The notes beneath the pieces were generated by a model, which was not told where the DNA came from, ran no database searches, and saw nothing but the letters and a program-made list of their open reading frames with translations. This document shows positions 1 through 13,312 of a stretch of 64,000 nt of DNA, piece by piece. The position numbers and the translations under genes were made by a program. This DNA comes from Anaeramoeba flamelloides (taxonomy: Eukaryota > Metamonada > Anaeramoebidae). The stretch's first letter is position 1, and every line of letters starts with the position of its first letter. The stretch is taken from positions 4,898,001-4,962,000 of the forward strand of contig JANTQA010000029.1 in the NCBI GenBank assembly GCA_027625915.1, read 5' to 3'.

Positions 1-35
1 TATCATTGATATTTTGATGATAATGCGAAGATCAC

Positions 36-572
36 AATACTGGTAAATTCAAACAAATTTATTGAACAAAATTTTTAGTTCAATTTCCCATTCTGTAATC
101 TCATATCACCACTTTTGAAAACTCCTCGGAAGAAAGAATCTTTTGAAGTCAACTAAATATAAAAAGTTTTCTTTGTATTTAAATCAATAAAATACTTTAT
201 TCAAAGTTTGGTAAAAAAATTTTCAAAAATGGAAAGAGAATTAATAATTTTCAGATACTGATAAATTCAAATAAATATCTTTGAATTTTTACTACATTTT
301 CCATTTTACAAATTTTTTTACACAAGTTTTGAATAAAGTATTTTATTGATTTAAATGTTTATAAAACTTTTTAAAATTAACTTGACAAGATAAAGATTCT
401 TATTCTTGAGGTGTTTTAAAAGTTAAGATAATTTATTTATTTATTTATTTAGAGAAAGGAGTAATTCAAGAAAAATTATCAAATAAAAAAAAAAGTCAAG
501 ATAATTATGATTACAATAATGGAAATTGAACTAAAAATCTTCTGAAATTTATTTGAATTTATCAGTATTGAC
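36..572. repeat. Long fold-back (inverted) repeat
   Basis: The left arm (about 36-215) and the right arm (about 300-572) are inverted copies. Both outer ends carry ATACTGRTAAATTCAAA-type sequence, followed by TTTTTAGTTCAATTTCC. Both inner ends carry AAATCAATAAAATACTTTATT. The right arm is longer because about 85 bases (427-512) are inserted, beginning TTTATTTATTTAGAGAAAGG and flanked by AAGATAA on both sides. No coding potential is visible. It is best read as a non-autonomous fold-back element with a younger insertion. Confidence 0.7.
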
Positions 573-3527
573 AATTAATTCACGATAATATTCAAAAAAA
601 TCTCTATTAGTTGTAGTTTATCAAGAAAAATCATAAAATCTATATTCCACATTATTGAGATAAAATCATTATAACAAAAAAATCTCTTGACTTTAGCAAA
701 GCCTTGAGACTTTTACAACACTTTTCCACTTTAAAAATATTGGCAATAGATTTGTAATAATTTTATAAAATCATTTTATATTGTGTTAAAAGTATCAAAT
801 TGAAAAAAAAAAACAATAAGTCACTAAAAAAAGAAAAGTATTATTTGTTATACTTTAAAACTTCAATTACCAAGTTCCTAAAAATAAACAATAAGAAGTG
901 ATTTACTCCTAAATTCCTTTTCATTTGACTCATTTATTAGAAATTTTTAAATGATAACTTGATACAATCCAATAATTTACAAATAATTCGATACTACTAC
1001 CCCACAGTGCTTCTTTCAGGGTGTAAGTAGGAATTTATAATAGAAGAAAAAATAAAAATTGAAAAAACCTTCATAATTTGCAAAAAAAATCTATTTAATA
1101 TCTGATTTAAAGATCATAATAACAAAAACTAATCTAAAAGGATCAATTTGATAATACATCTGAAGAAATCATTTAGAACTTCTCTCATGAATGTTAACTA
1201 TACCTTTACTTTTTTTGATGGGTTCTCTTGACTCTGTTTTTTTCGGATTTTGAAAAGTTCTAAATAATTGATTTCAAAAACGGAAAAGGTTGCAAATTAA
1301 ATTGATTTTGGATTCAGAAAAAAATTGATCCTTAAAGAAAAAAAACTAACACTAATGTGAGGGTGAATATTTTTTGATAAAAAGTTTTATTTCTATTGCT
1401 ATTAACAATTACCTCTCACTTAAAATCTTCACTACTTGGATTTTCAATTTAGTAGGATCAAACATTAGAAAAGATTTTTTTTGCATGCAAACCTAAAATT
1501 TTTTTCAAATTTTTTGGTTAAAAGCAAATCGTTTTTATTTAAATTTATTTATTCTTTATTTTTGGTTGGTTTCTTTAACCCACTGAAACGAAAAATCAGC
1601 CCTAAACGATCACCATTTCCAATAATTTCAAATTTTGACAATTTTGTTGATCAACCTAAATTTTTTTAATTAAGCAAAATTAAATTTTTCTCCTTCTGAT
1701 TTTAACACTTTAAAATATCCAATTGTATAAAAGATCTCTTCAAGGTTTTGATTTTTATTAAACTTGAAATAAATGTCAAATTACTATTTTTTAAATTCAA
1801 AGATCAACTAGATCTTTAATCAAAAGAAAGGTGAGTTCAATTTAACGATTTTCAGTTTCCTTCTAAATGATTAAAAAAATTCGAATAGAAAATTTATTTC
1901 TCAAAAAAAAATTGGAAATTACGAAAGTCTCACAAAAAATTGAGAAAAATCATTAAACATCTTACACAACCATCCAAAAAAGTAAACTGTTCAATAGAGT
2001 CTCTTTGAATTTTAGTAAAAAAAGCTTTCATAAGTTAAATAATTTTGAGAAAAAAAATATTTTTACAATAGTAATTATCCCATTTCTCAATTATTTAAAA
2101 TAACAGACAACTACATTTTCCAAGACACCATCCCAAAGAACCCAAAAAAACCCAAACCCTGAACAAACATTTGGGGAAAAGCAGTTCTTTAAACTGTCAA
2201 AGAAATTTATTCGATAAATCTTGATCAAAATTTTTTAGGTTCTATTGAACTTACATATTCTTTGAAAACGGGTTTTTGATGAATTCTTTTCATTATTTCC
2301 CAGACTTTGTTGAGTTGAACAACCAAACATAGATAGCTGTTTCTCATAAATTGTTGGTTTTGTAATTCATCAATAATTTCATATTTATTTTCGAGAACAA
2401 ACCATTTTTAGTTCTGCACAGTAGACTACTCTTCCTTTAGTATCGGAATGGATTTCTAATTAGATCGGTTTTTGATTATTTAATTTATTCATAAAGAGGT
2501 TGACTCTCTTAACACAACAAGTTCCCATTTCAAATAATCCCTGACAGAGAAATAATAAGAAGTGTTCAGCAGTTATACAAAATTATCTCTCATAAAATAA
2601 ATTGAGAATGTTTTGTCGAAATATTATGCTTTCAAATCTTGATTATGAAACAACGGGAAAGCATTGAAATATTCCACCCTAGAGTGTTGGTATTATTTAC
2701 TTGAGAGTTTCCATAAAATTAAATTTTCCGTTTTATCTGTCAATAGTCCTTCTATTAAATTCGCTTGAAATTTGATCTTTTATTAGTTGTTAATTATTTT
2801 CAAAAATAATCAAATCATTGCCATAATAACCCTTTTTAACACTTGAAAGTTCACCGTTTCGTGTTTTATTCTTTTCTTCAGGGCTCAATAATTATTTAAC
2901 TCTTTTTAGTAAGGTATTTTTTAATCAAAGTTTTGGTTTAAATCAATATGGTGATCAATCAAAGGTTTTTTTTTTTTTTTTGAGAAATTCTTTCCAACGA
3001 GAAATTCCCCTAATGAATTGTATTTTGAAATTATTGAAACCCCTATTTGAGAATTGACACTTTTCGATTTGAAAAACTACAAAATTATTTTAAAAAAACC
3101 TTTTTTCTGATAACTAAGAGCATTGTTGTCAACCAAAAATATGTTTTTTGATTAGTGTTTTTTTTGATGACAGTTGAAGAGATTTAAAAAAACGAAAAAA
3201 ACTGTATTTATTTTCCCTTTTTTTTAAAGGTTCGAAAGGAATTTTTTGTTAGGGTCTATTTTGAAGAGAAGTACTATTCAATGTCTTATTTGGAATGATC
3301 AAAATATTTCGCAATAAAACTCTTTTACCTTTTTCTTCTAATTTTCAAATAAAAAAAATTCTTAATTAACAATTTCATTTTTTATTCTTACCCTAATCTA
3401 TTGATCTTCTATTTTTATTTTTTTTTCTAATCAAAAAGTGTTCTTTCTTTCTTTTATTGATTGAATTATATTTACAAACAGTAATTATAAACAATTTAGA
3501 CTTTTCATTCACTTTGACATTTCTAAG
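573..3527. other. Non-coding, AT-rich stretch
   Basis: No convincing gene, RNA gene or well-defined repeat was found. Open frames are short and rich in Phe, Lys and Asn, as expected from A/T tracts. The last few hundred bases are presumably the 5' flank of the Rxt3-family gene, but no promoter motif can be singled out. Confidence 0.5.
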
Positions 3528-4925
3528 ATGCACACTAATAGGAATCAAACTAACACAGGGACGTACAATTATAAACAAACCAAACTTGTTGATCTTCTCT
3601 CGTTATCTCATAGGAAAGATTTTTTTTCTCAGCCTTACCAGTTTTATGTTTCACTCGAAGACATCAATTTTGAAAACGAAAGTGTTGCGAACAGATCAAT
3701 TTGGATCTCGAAGAAGAAAGAGTACTCACCAAATTCCGATATTGTTGCGATCATCCTACACTCGTCGACATATTTACCAGAACAATTTGAAACAAACAAA
3801 AAGAAAAAAGGGAACGGAAAAGGGCCTGGAAAACGAAAAGGCAAGGGAAAAACAGTGATTGATCAAAATGGAAAAAAAAAGAAAAAAAAATCCATCACCA
3901 AGTTAAAACTCAAACCAAAGCAAATGGCAAAGGAACTCGAAAAGGAAAAAAAACGATTATTAGAAAGGCCTTTAGGAATTTTAATCAGCTTTAAATTCCT
4001 AAAATCAATACCTTCATCCTATGTTATGCACAGGAAAAATGGCATCCGATCAAGATATTCTTCAAAGCCAACCCAATACCCTGTAATTATTGAAAGATCG
4101 CAATTGGTTCTGAAAAAATCACTGATACCAAAAACATTTCAGGTTGTAAAAAGCTCTGAATTTGAAAAGATGAACCAAACCAACAACAGAAAGCGCATTT
4201 TTGAGACTGAACAAAATAGTTCTACAGGCTATAATGAAAATATGGAGAATAGTAAAATCAGGAAGACACTTTCAAAAACAAACAAGCCAACAAATACCAC
4301 ATACCAACCCCCAAAAGACAAACAAACAACAACGCCCCAGTTGAGTGAATTTTCAAAAAAGTGCTCTCACCACTACAATTCTAATAATAATGATAATAGT
4401 TTTAATATAACCTTGGAGAATGTTGATACGAAATTCGTTAATATCCAGCAACCATGCGTAATCAATGGACTAAGTCACCAAGAAAACTACAAACAAAACC
4501 TCAAGACCGAAGAAATGGATTATGATTCGGAAAGCAAAATATTGAAGACAAAACCACAAAATATCGAACAACAAAATGAAAAAGAAAAATATTTCCCAAT
4601 TTTAAAAACTGAATTTCTAACAGACAGAAAAGACACCAAAAAAACACCAATAGTAAACAACGAAAAAAATATGAGACAAGGTTTCCAGAATAACCTTCCA
4701 AATCACAATAATTTCTTTTCTGAAAATTATTTTTCACCAAAAAAAGTACTTTCAAAAAATATCTCTTCCCTTCAATACCAAGACATTTGTTTCAATATAA
4801 CAAATAATTTCCCCGATTATGATTATGATTTTAATTTTAATTCATCAAGATTTTTCGATGAACCATTTTATGATTGTTATGATGACATTTCACTGAATAA
4901 TCTACAGGTATTATTTAATTACTAA
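3528..4925 (+). CDS. Rxt3-family histone deacetylase complex subunit
   Basis: The predicted protein is 465 aa. Residues 56-85 contain RSIW, then SPNSDIVAIILHSS. Residues 149-195 contain LGILISFKFL and RKNGIRSR, then PVIIERSQL. These are the hallmarks of the Rxt3 domain (Trp after a short strand, S/T-D-[IV]-VA-h-hH[TS], [IL]xhxhh and RNGIRSR), found in a subunit of the Rpd3L/Sin3 histone deacetylase complex in yeast. It is therefore probably a nuclear protein acting in chromatin repression. The two domain halves are separated by a Lys-rich insert (about 90-145) that could be a nuclear localisation signal. Residues 200-465 are Asn/Gln/Lys-rich and look disordered. The start ATG at 3528 is the first one in a frame covering the whole domain. 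The end is less certain: CAG|GTATTA just before the stop could be a splice donor, so a further exon cannot be excluded. Confidence 0.72.
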   Translation: MHTNRNQTNTGTYNYKQTKLVDLLSLSHRKDFFSQPYQFYVSLEDINFENESVANRSIWISKKKEYSPNSDIVAIILHSSTYLPEQFETNKKKKGNGKGPGKRKGKGKTVIDQNGKKKKKKSITKLKLKPKQMAKELEKEKKRLLERPLGILISFKFLKSIPSSYVMHRKNGIRSRYSSKPTQYPVIIERSQLVLKKSLIPKTFQVVKSSEFEKMNQTNNRKRIFETEQNSSTGYNENMENSKIRKTLSKTNKPTNTTYQPPKDKQTTTPQLSEFSKKCSHHYNSNNNDNSFNITLENVDTKFVNIQQPCVINGLSHQENYKQNLKTEEMDYDSESKILKTKPQNIEQQNEKEKYFPILKTEFLTDRKDTKKTPIVNNEKNMRQGFQNNLPNHNNFFSENYFSPKKVLSKNISSLQYQDICFNITNNFPDYDYDFNFNSSRFFDEPFYDCYDDISLNNLQVLFNY

Positions 4926-7900
4926 AATTCTGATTATTTTATTTTTTTTTTTCCTTATCATTTTACTTGTCTTGATTTGTAGTGATACAGTTAACATAGG
5001 TTAAGATGATATTTTTTTTTTTTTTTATAATAAAAAAAAAAAAAAAATCAAATAATTATTCCTGAAGCATATTAAACTGAATATTTTTATTTATTTATTT
5101 TCACATATTTTTATTTATTTTGTTTCTGTTTTATTATTTATTTATTTTTGTAAGAATTTTTATCTTATCTTTGTATTTTTTTTAATGGATCTTTTTTTTT
5201 TTTAATACTAATTATTTCAAAACAAAATTTTCCATTAATTAGTTCATTTTTTTTAATTTTGTATTTTCAAAAAATAAAAATAAAATATTTTTTTGTTTTA
5301 ATTTAATTCCCCCTTGTTTTTACTTTCCAAATTGTTTTCAAATAAATTTGATTTTTTTTAAAAAGTTTGATGATAACTTCAATTTTTAGAATATTCATGT
5401 TTTTAATTTTTTCTCCTTTTAATGTAGAATTTAATTATTTTTCTTCTTCTCTTTTTTTCTTTCGACATTATTAAATTACCTTAATTAAGTACTTTTTTTC
5501 AATAAAGAAAGAACTAGAGAGTATTTTAAACTATTTTTCAGTCAAAAGGGGAAATTTTTATTGAATAAATGTAACATATTCTATGAGGGTAATTCATTTT
5601 TTTTCTCAAAATTATTTTTTCAATCTTGTGATCAAAATCATTTTTTCTCTATTGATCCAAATTTTTTTTTTTTCTTTTTTTTTTGTTTTTTACTTTTTGC
5701 TTTTTTTTTTTTCTTTTTCTTTTTTTTTTTTAAATTCTGTTTGATAAAAAAAAAAAGTTTGAAATTCCAAATTATCATTAAGAAAAGTTAGTTTTTGTAT
5801 GCTCTTTTAAAATTCATAAATTTACCAGTTAAAAATCTTATTGTAAAAAATTTTAATTTTCCAAAGAAATGGAGAATTTTTGTAACATACTTTCCAATGG
5901 AAGGTCTAAAAAATTTTTTATCATTTTTTTATTGAAAATTTATAGTTTGTTCAGGTATTTCTTTTACGATTATCGGTCCCTAATTTGAATTTTATGATTT
6001 CTCTTATTTCTAAACAATCGTATTTAGGTTGATTCTTAAAAATAAAAAGTAAATTTTTCATTTTTTACTGGGGAAATTTGACTGAAATGGGGTTTATAAA
6101 AGGATCGATATCTATATATTATATCTAATTATTTCTAAACAATAATACAGTGATTTTATAAAGTGGGTTTAAGGTATTAGTGAAAAAGGAAGCACGTATA
6201 TTTCACAAATTTCAAAAAAATTATATTTGAAATACAAAAAAAAATTTTTTTTTGGATACAACAAGAACTTTAAATCGGAAATAAAAATTTCTTTTATTAC
6301 TCTTTTTGTGAATAGAAAAAAGGTAGAATCTATAAAATTTGTGTTTTTTTTGTACCTTTTTTTTAAAATTAAATATTTAATTTTATTAAATCATGCTTTG
6401 AATAAAGAAATCTCTTCTTACATATTGTTGAAAACAATTCAAGGGATATAGTATTGAAAAAAAAATTTTGGCTTTGATAATAATCCATGACATGGTTTTG
6501 ATTTGTGAATATTGAGGAATTTCCGTGTAAAAGATGAATTATTTCTTTTATGTAAGAATCAAACTTTTAAAATTATAACTCACTACTTATTAGAATGATC
6601 ATTAATTAAATTACACTATTTCAAAACAATTTATATTCAATCGATCCAAAAAAAAAAAAAATAAAAATTAAGATTTTCCAAATTCAATACAAACCCCCAT
6701 AAAACTCAATTTTTTCTCAAAATTAGTAAAACTACTTAGATTTATTAAACAATTAGATGAGCATTCTATTGAATATTCACTTTAGTGAACTTTGGGTATG
6801 TTTATTACTTTTTTAAAAAAATCTTTTAGTTATAATAAGCATTTGAATTTAGAATTCAAGAATTTAACACAATAATTTTCATAAATTAACCATTTGAAAA
6901 TCTTATAAGGAATTATTTTCATGTCAGGCTTTTTTTTTCGTTACTAAATATCAATATTTAAAGGACCTGAGAAGGTATATATTTGTGAAATTATTTTTCT
7001 TTTTTAAAACTACACAAGAAAGATCACCAATCCAGATAAACTCATTGAAATCAATAATGAAAAGAAATAAACAACTAAAGTATGTTTTCCAGTTTATTTT
7101 TCATCTTTATCTTCTTAATTTGAATGATAACGAACAAGGGATTATCTTGGCTTTCTCACACCTTTCCTATTTTTAATTCTTTTACTAAAAAATCATCAAA
7201 TAATAGTATAATCATAATTCTTTTTTCAAATATTTGGAATTTCTCCAATTCTAGGAAAGATGGATACCTAACGCAGCCCAAAAGCACCTGAAAACACTTC
7301 TAAATAATTTACAGGGGTTGGTTTTGGGTTTATCAAACTGATAAAAATATTATCAATACTAAATAACAATTTCATAATATGTTGATTAATAAATTATATT
7401 CTATTGTTGTTAGTTTTTTTTAGAATTTTAAAAAATTCGTTAAGGGACTAGTCTCTATTATTTTTTTGACTAATTTCTAAAGGGGGTTTCTTTCTCTAGA
7501 AATATGTTTAATATTGAAAATAAACAAGTGGTTTCAAATCTTAGTAATTGAAAAAAAATTTTTCTCAATCTCTATTAAATTTCGGTAAAAATAATTAATT
7601 ATGACTAGCTCCTGAAAATCTTGGGCTTTACTCAATTCACTTGAATTATCCAAAAAAAAAAATAGAAATCGTCCCCAAGAGTGGTAATAATATGTAACCA
7701 AGTTATATATATTATTTTATGTAATAATTATTATTGCTTTAATATTATTTTTTTTGATATTACCGAAGTATTCTAGTCTCCAGAGTTTTGATGAAAAATT
7801 CTCTACAAAAACATAATTTCATATAAATTTTAGGTTTGATTTGTAACAATCAAATTTCCCACCTTGCTTTGGAAAAAAATACAAATATAAAAGATTGATT

Positions 7901-10900
7901 TTTAGGATGAATTGTTAAAAAATACACATGGCAGGATTTAAATATAGGATATTAATGCATATAAAACATATTATTATTTTTTTCAAATCCAATTTAACTA
8001 ATTTTAAATATAAAAATACAATCTCTGAATTCAAATTAATTTTTAAAAAAAAAGAATAAACGTTTTTTAATAATCTAAAAAAATATATATATTTCTAACT
8101 TTGGTTTACATTTTTATTATTATTATTGTTGTTGTTAAAGGTTTTAGATTATATTATAATTTTAAATTCCAAAAATTGAAATTAAAATGATAAAATATAA
8201 CAAAAAAAACTCCAAAAAAGTCAATTCACTTCATTTAACTTGAATTTTTATAAAAGCGAATTCATTGAATTTTTTCGAATAAACAAAAAAGAATATTACT
8301 ATTTTTATTTCCTTTTTTAAAAAGTAAATTTTTGTAATTCATTTTTAAAACATCTAAAAAGTAATTTAAAACTCATTTGATCTCTTTATTTGTTGTTAAA
8401 ATTGAATTTTTGAATAAAATAAGATTGGATTTTATACTTTTCATAATTTTTGCTGAAACATGTTCATTGATTTTAAAGTAACCCTTTTTTACAAAGAAAC
8501 AATTTTCAAAAAAATAAATTTCCTTTATTTTTAATTTTGAAAGATAAATTAGTAATTGTTTTGTATCTTATTTTGATCATATGAAAATCTGAAATAATTC
8601 GATATCATAATTAAAATTTGAATAATACTTTATCTTATTTAAATTTATTATTTTTTTTCATACACTAACAAGAAAAAAAAACCATAGCCGGGAAAAAACC
8701 ACAAGTATAAAAATTTTAAAGTTTGTCAAATTTAGAAAACTGTGTGGGTGGGTTATAAAAAAAGAGAATCTATTCTACCAAAAAATAGACTTTTGGAAGA
8801 ATTTTAAAATATTAATCTAGTTAGGAGATTGTAGATAATTTTAATTGGGGGGGAATTTCTGAGATATTTAAAATTATTTCATATCATTTAAAAGATTTGA
8901 TGATTGTTGGAAATAGTTATGAAATAAATTTTCAAGTAGATCTGTAGCATTTTTTCTAAAAAAGCTCCTTACTAAGTGGAAAAGTATTTTAAAAATTCAT
9001 CATATACAAAAAATATTCCCATCGTGGTTTTTATTATCATAATTTTACATAGATATATAATTGTAAAAAAAAACAATAATAATAATAAATAATTGATATC
9101 ATAAAGTGGTGCAAATTTAAGCCATTTTTAACTTTATATTCTGAAAAAAAAAAAAAAAAAAAACCAATTATTATTTTTTTTAAAAAAAAAACATTTCTAG
9201 TCTTTTATTAAATGTTTTGTAACCTACAAGTATTGTTAATAATGATTTATGGTAAAAATTAATTTTGACTTAAATTTTTTTTTTTAATTGATATTTCAAT
9301 TAATTGGTTTAAGTTGTTTAATTTTATTTATTTTTTGAGATTAAGATTTTCAAAAACTGAAGAAGGTCTTGTTAAAAATGTTGATAAGATAAACACTTTT
9401 ATAAAGAATGACTTATATTTATATATGCTATGTTACGAGATGTAGATTGAATTGTATCAGGTTTTATTATAAGAAAAAAAATAAATAGTGTAAATAAATA
9501 CATCTCTATATTATTTTTTTTTGAGAAGACAGCAGTTTTATTAAATTTGGAAACAGAAAATGTTTTTGCGATCTACAAAGTTTGAAAAAAAAAAACAAAA
9601 TCGAAAATTTAAACAAGACCACTTAACTGTTCATTCCTATAATTCACCAAATATTGTATTGGACACATAAGTAGTATTCCCCTGTTATAAAATTATGATT
9701 ATTTGTCAAAAAATTAAAATATAAGAACAAAACCACACAAAGGAAGAACAAAATGAGCTGGGCAATTTTTTTTTTTTTTTTTTGAAGGTATGTCAAAATC
9801 TTTTCGTGGCAAGATCTGCCATATAATACTTTTAAGGAAGTTGAATTATTATTTTTTTATTTTATTGGTTGGGAAGTGACTGTATTTATGTGAACAATTA
9901 TATCTGTAACCAATAAATTTAGTAAAAAATAGACTTTTCTTTTGTGGAAAGCATGAAAAAAAATTATGAATTTTTTGTCATTTATACAGTTACAATAAGA
10001 ATTTGGCCTTTTTGCCACTTTTTTTTGGTTTCACATGTATAGAATTGAGTTACAAATTGAATTAAACTTTTACCATTCTTAACAATACTTGAAACCTGAA
10101 CAGTCTAGTGTTAAAGTTTGTTTAAAAATCTTAATTTAAATTTTTTCAAAGTTTTTTTTTTTTTATTTAAAATATGATATATATTTGAACAATTGTATTA
10201 CAGCTGTTAAGATAAAAAGATGTCTTTTTCGGATCCTATTTTTCAAAATAATTCCACAAATAAAAAATTTTTTTCAAACACTATTATTTTACTCTTCAGA
10301 TGATTGAAATTGGGCTATTTGCAATTCAAATCATATTTTAATAATTATTTTCATTCAAAATTTTGTGATATTTACTTTAAACTTTGGAAAGAATTTGCAG
10401 ACTCTTATTAAAAAGAATTTTGAAGTGTAACTGATCAATTTATAATATCACCAAATTTTAATGACATGACTCAACAGTGATACATGTGGAGACTAATTTT
10501 GCAAATAATATCACTTGTATATTCCAAAAAAACAAAATGTATTTTTTATAAAAAAAATAGATTTAACAAAAATAAAGAGTGACAAAATTTCGAATTATAA
10601 TTATTTTGAGATCTTTATCAGATTCTGGCTTGTTAGAAATTGACTTTTGATATAAATTGAGGCACTAGAGTAGTTTAAATTCTTGTTTTGATTTACAAAT
10701 TTAAACTTGTCAATTCAGGTCAACAAAACTTTTATACTCTTAACAAATTCATTAGAAATTCTAAAATTTAATAATTAAAAAAAAAAAAAAAAAAAAGGAA
10801 ATAAAATTTTCTCAAATAATTTGAGAAGAAAGATGATTAGTTTTTAAACTTAATTTTTCCTTCAAAATGAAGAAAAGTCGAAAATGTTTTGAATAAAAAG

Positions 10901-11138
10901 TCTCTCATAAATGGTTTTACGACATACCAAATAATGTAATTGCAAAAATCTTGTTTTCTGACAAATTGCAATAAATGGCAAATTGAGAATAAGAAATCAA
11001 AAAAGTGAATAAACAGAATACTCTTTGTGTTTCAAAGAAGAACCAAAACTCGAAAATTATTTGATTTCATTCATGTGAATAGAATAAAATGACAAATTAT
11101 TTATTTCTTAGCAAAATATTGTTTCGAAAATTTGTTTG
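4926..11138. other. Long non-coding region with homopolymer tracts
   Basis: No supportable gene was found in 6.2 kb. The region is dominated by T and A tracts, for example the T-rich run around 5660-5735 whose translation is only Phe and Leu. One dispersed repeat (about 6499-6930) is recorded separately. Short frames at 6227, 6985 and elsewhere have codon content indistinguishable from the background. Confidence 0.5.
6499..6930. repeat. Dispersed non-coding repeat, copy 1
   Basis: This segment can be aligned by eye, in the same orientation, with 36470-36890. Shared stretches include TTGTGAATATT near the start, AAGAATCAAAC-TTTAAAATTATA, a TTATTAGA-GATCATTAAT-like block, TTTAATGAACTTTRGGTA, and GGATTATTTYCAT at the end. 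The copies are diverged. There is no open frame shared between them, so this is probably a fragment of a mobile element rather than a gene. Confidence 0.6.
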
Positions 11139-12158
11139 ATGAACATATCAAGCAATTTACAATCACAACCAAACCTCAATGAACTTTGTCAGCAATTTAA
11201 AGCATACCATACGTACACTGCACGATTAAATGCCTTTCTAAAGATTCGACCAAGCTCAATAATTGGTTTAGATCTTTGTCATTTCCAAAAGATACCCTTA
11301 AATCTTGATCAGGTTCCAAAAACTGTTCGTTTTCGGCGGGACATACTTTTAGATTTAGCTTATTTAGCAAAGAGATCTCTTCGAACAATTGCCAGGGGAC
11401 TGAGAACTTATTTGAAAACAAGGTTCAATTTAATGCGGACCGGCAAATATGACTCTGAGTGGATTGTCTTTACAAAAGTCTGCAAAGAGGAAAAGTTTCA
11501 AAAAAAAACAAGAAGAATCAAAAAAGAAATAAAAATTAAGAACACTGCTTTCAATAAAAGAAAGAGACAACTAAGCCCAGAGATCAGAAGGAAAAATTCA
11601 AATAATAACCAAAATAATTCGAATATTACAAGTGTAAACTTATCAACCAAAGCTAAATGGTCAAATCACACCACCACAAAGCGATCAAATAAGAAGGAAA
11701 TTAGATCTCTTTGTTCTCAGAACCATCATTTTTCTCATAAAGGTGTTGACCCAAATCATAATAATAGCTTTAAAAATCAAAACGAAAAATCTAAAAGAAG
11801 AAGAACTTTGAAAAAAAATTTTTCGCAAAACAAAAAAACTAACTATCCACTCAACAATAATCAAAGCCCACAAACGTTTGATCTTAATCCCTATTTTGAG
11901 CAACGCGAAAACCCAAATAGAAACTCAAAGGGAATTAATGAGAATGATAATGATAAGAACATAGAGGATAAAAAAAAAATGGATCTTAAGGAAACAAAAG
12001 AACAAGAGATATGTCATCCAAAACAAAATACCAAAATAAATCAAAACGAGAATAATTGGGTTTATGGAAGAATAATAATTGACCTTTGCCCAAAACATTC
12101 AACCTTGCAAGAAACCTGGCTTTCGGAAATTGAAAAAAAATATGGGGTTGGGTTATGA
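11139..12158 (+). CDS. Basic protein of unknown function
   Basis: Predicted protein of 339 aa from the ATG at 11139, which follows an in-frame TTG. I do not recognise it. Residues 1-115 look folded and mainly helical, with alternating hydrophobic and Arg/Lys residues (RFRRDILLDLAYLAKRSLRT). Residues 120-280 are Lys/Asn/Ser-rich and probably disordered. The last 35 residues form a small hydrophobic block containing WVYGRIIIDLCP and ending KKYGVGL. The base composition is clearly richer than the flanks, including Cys, His, Trp and Pro codons, which supports a real gene. The basic, Asn-rich layout resembles the Rxt3-type gene upstream, so a nuclear role is possible, but this is only inference. 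No intron is needed to explain the frame. Confidence 0.6.
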   Translation: MNISSNLQSQPNLNELCQQFKAYHTYTARLNAFLKIRPSSIIGLDLCHFQKIPLNLDQVPKTVRFRRDILLDLAYLAKRSLRTIARGLRTYLKTRFNLMRTGKYDSEWIVFTKVCKEEKFQKKTRRIKKEIKIKNTAFNKRKRQLSPEIRRKNSNNNQNNSNITSVNLSTKAKWSNHTTTKRSNKKEIRSLCSQNHHFSHKGVDPNHNNSFKNQNEKSKRRRTLKKNFSQNKKTNYPLNNNQSPQTFDLNPYFEQRENPNRNSKGINENDNDKNIEDKKKMDLKETKEQEICHPKQNTKINQNENNWVYGRIIIDLCPKHSTLQETWLSEIEKKYGVGL

Positions 12159-13312
12159 TTTTTATTTGCTGCCCAATTAGAATTCAAAAATATAAATGTT
12201 CCCTTCAAAATTCGAGAAGGAAGCTTAATCGAATTGTTAAAAGGACCAATTTCAAATGCCTTTGTAAAGGGCCTTTGTTTTTTTCATTCTAAATTGAATA
12301 AACTTGTTTGGGGAAATTGATGAGACTTGAAAAAAAAATTTCATTTATTCATTGGAAAATGGCTGTTTATAAAGATTGTCGAAATGTTTTTATTTCTCTA
12401 TTTTTGAAATTTTCCATTTGTTTTGATTCATTTTTAATTAAAAGCTTTTGGTAGATTTTAGTATTTGGAATACAAATTTTTTTCGATCTAGAATATTGGA
12501 TAACGAAAAATTGTTTTTCAAAAAAAATTAAAATTTATTAATATTTCAATTCATAATAACTTCAATTATAATAAACATAATAAGAGATTTCGGAATAAAA
12601 AATGAAAAAAGATAACAGTATCAAAAACTTTAATTCCAAATGAAATGATATATCTTGGTATTTGGCTAGATAAAAAAAATATTTTAAAGTTTAAAATTGA
12701 TAAATTTAAGACACATTTTCAAAAGGTTTATTAATAGTCTACAACAAAAAAAAAAAAAATTCTATAGGGTTAAATAATCATTTTTTAAAGTTGTATTACT
12801 AGCAAAAAATTATATAGATTGTGAATATTTGATAAAAAAAAAAAAACGAGAGATTTTAAAGATATTGATACTTAGATTAATAAACAAAAAAAAATGTACC
12901 TTTTGGTAACCAGTCCACCTTCCCCCGATATTATTTATATAACTTAACCAAAAATTAATCCTGTAAAAATAAAAAATAGATAAATGAAGATTTAATATGT
13001 TTTTAAAAATAAAAAATACTCAATTTTTATGAATTAAGCAAGTATCTTCCTTTTAGAAAAAAAAAAAATGATGAAAAAATTAATTACAAATCCAGAAAAA
13101 AAAAAAAAAAAAACACTGGAATGTATTCTAAACAATCCACAAATTAAAAATTTAAGAAAATAGCTCGAGTTGAAAATATTGTTATGTTTATCAGAATTCA
13201 AAATAATTGATTAAAATCTTTGATTTTATGTATTTTTTTTTTGAATTATGGAACACTTAAAGGTGTTTTTTTTTTTCTTTAAATAGAGAAATATAGAAAT
13301 GTTTAAGTGCTT
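12159..13312. other. Non-coding, AT-rich stretch
   Basis: This is the 3' flank of the preceding gene followed by A/T tracts. I see no gene and no recognisable repeat in it. Confidence 0.45.
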
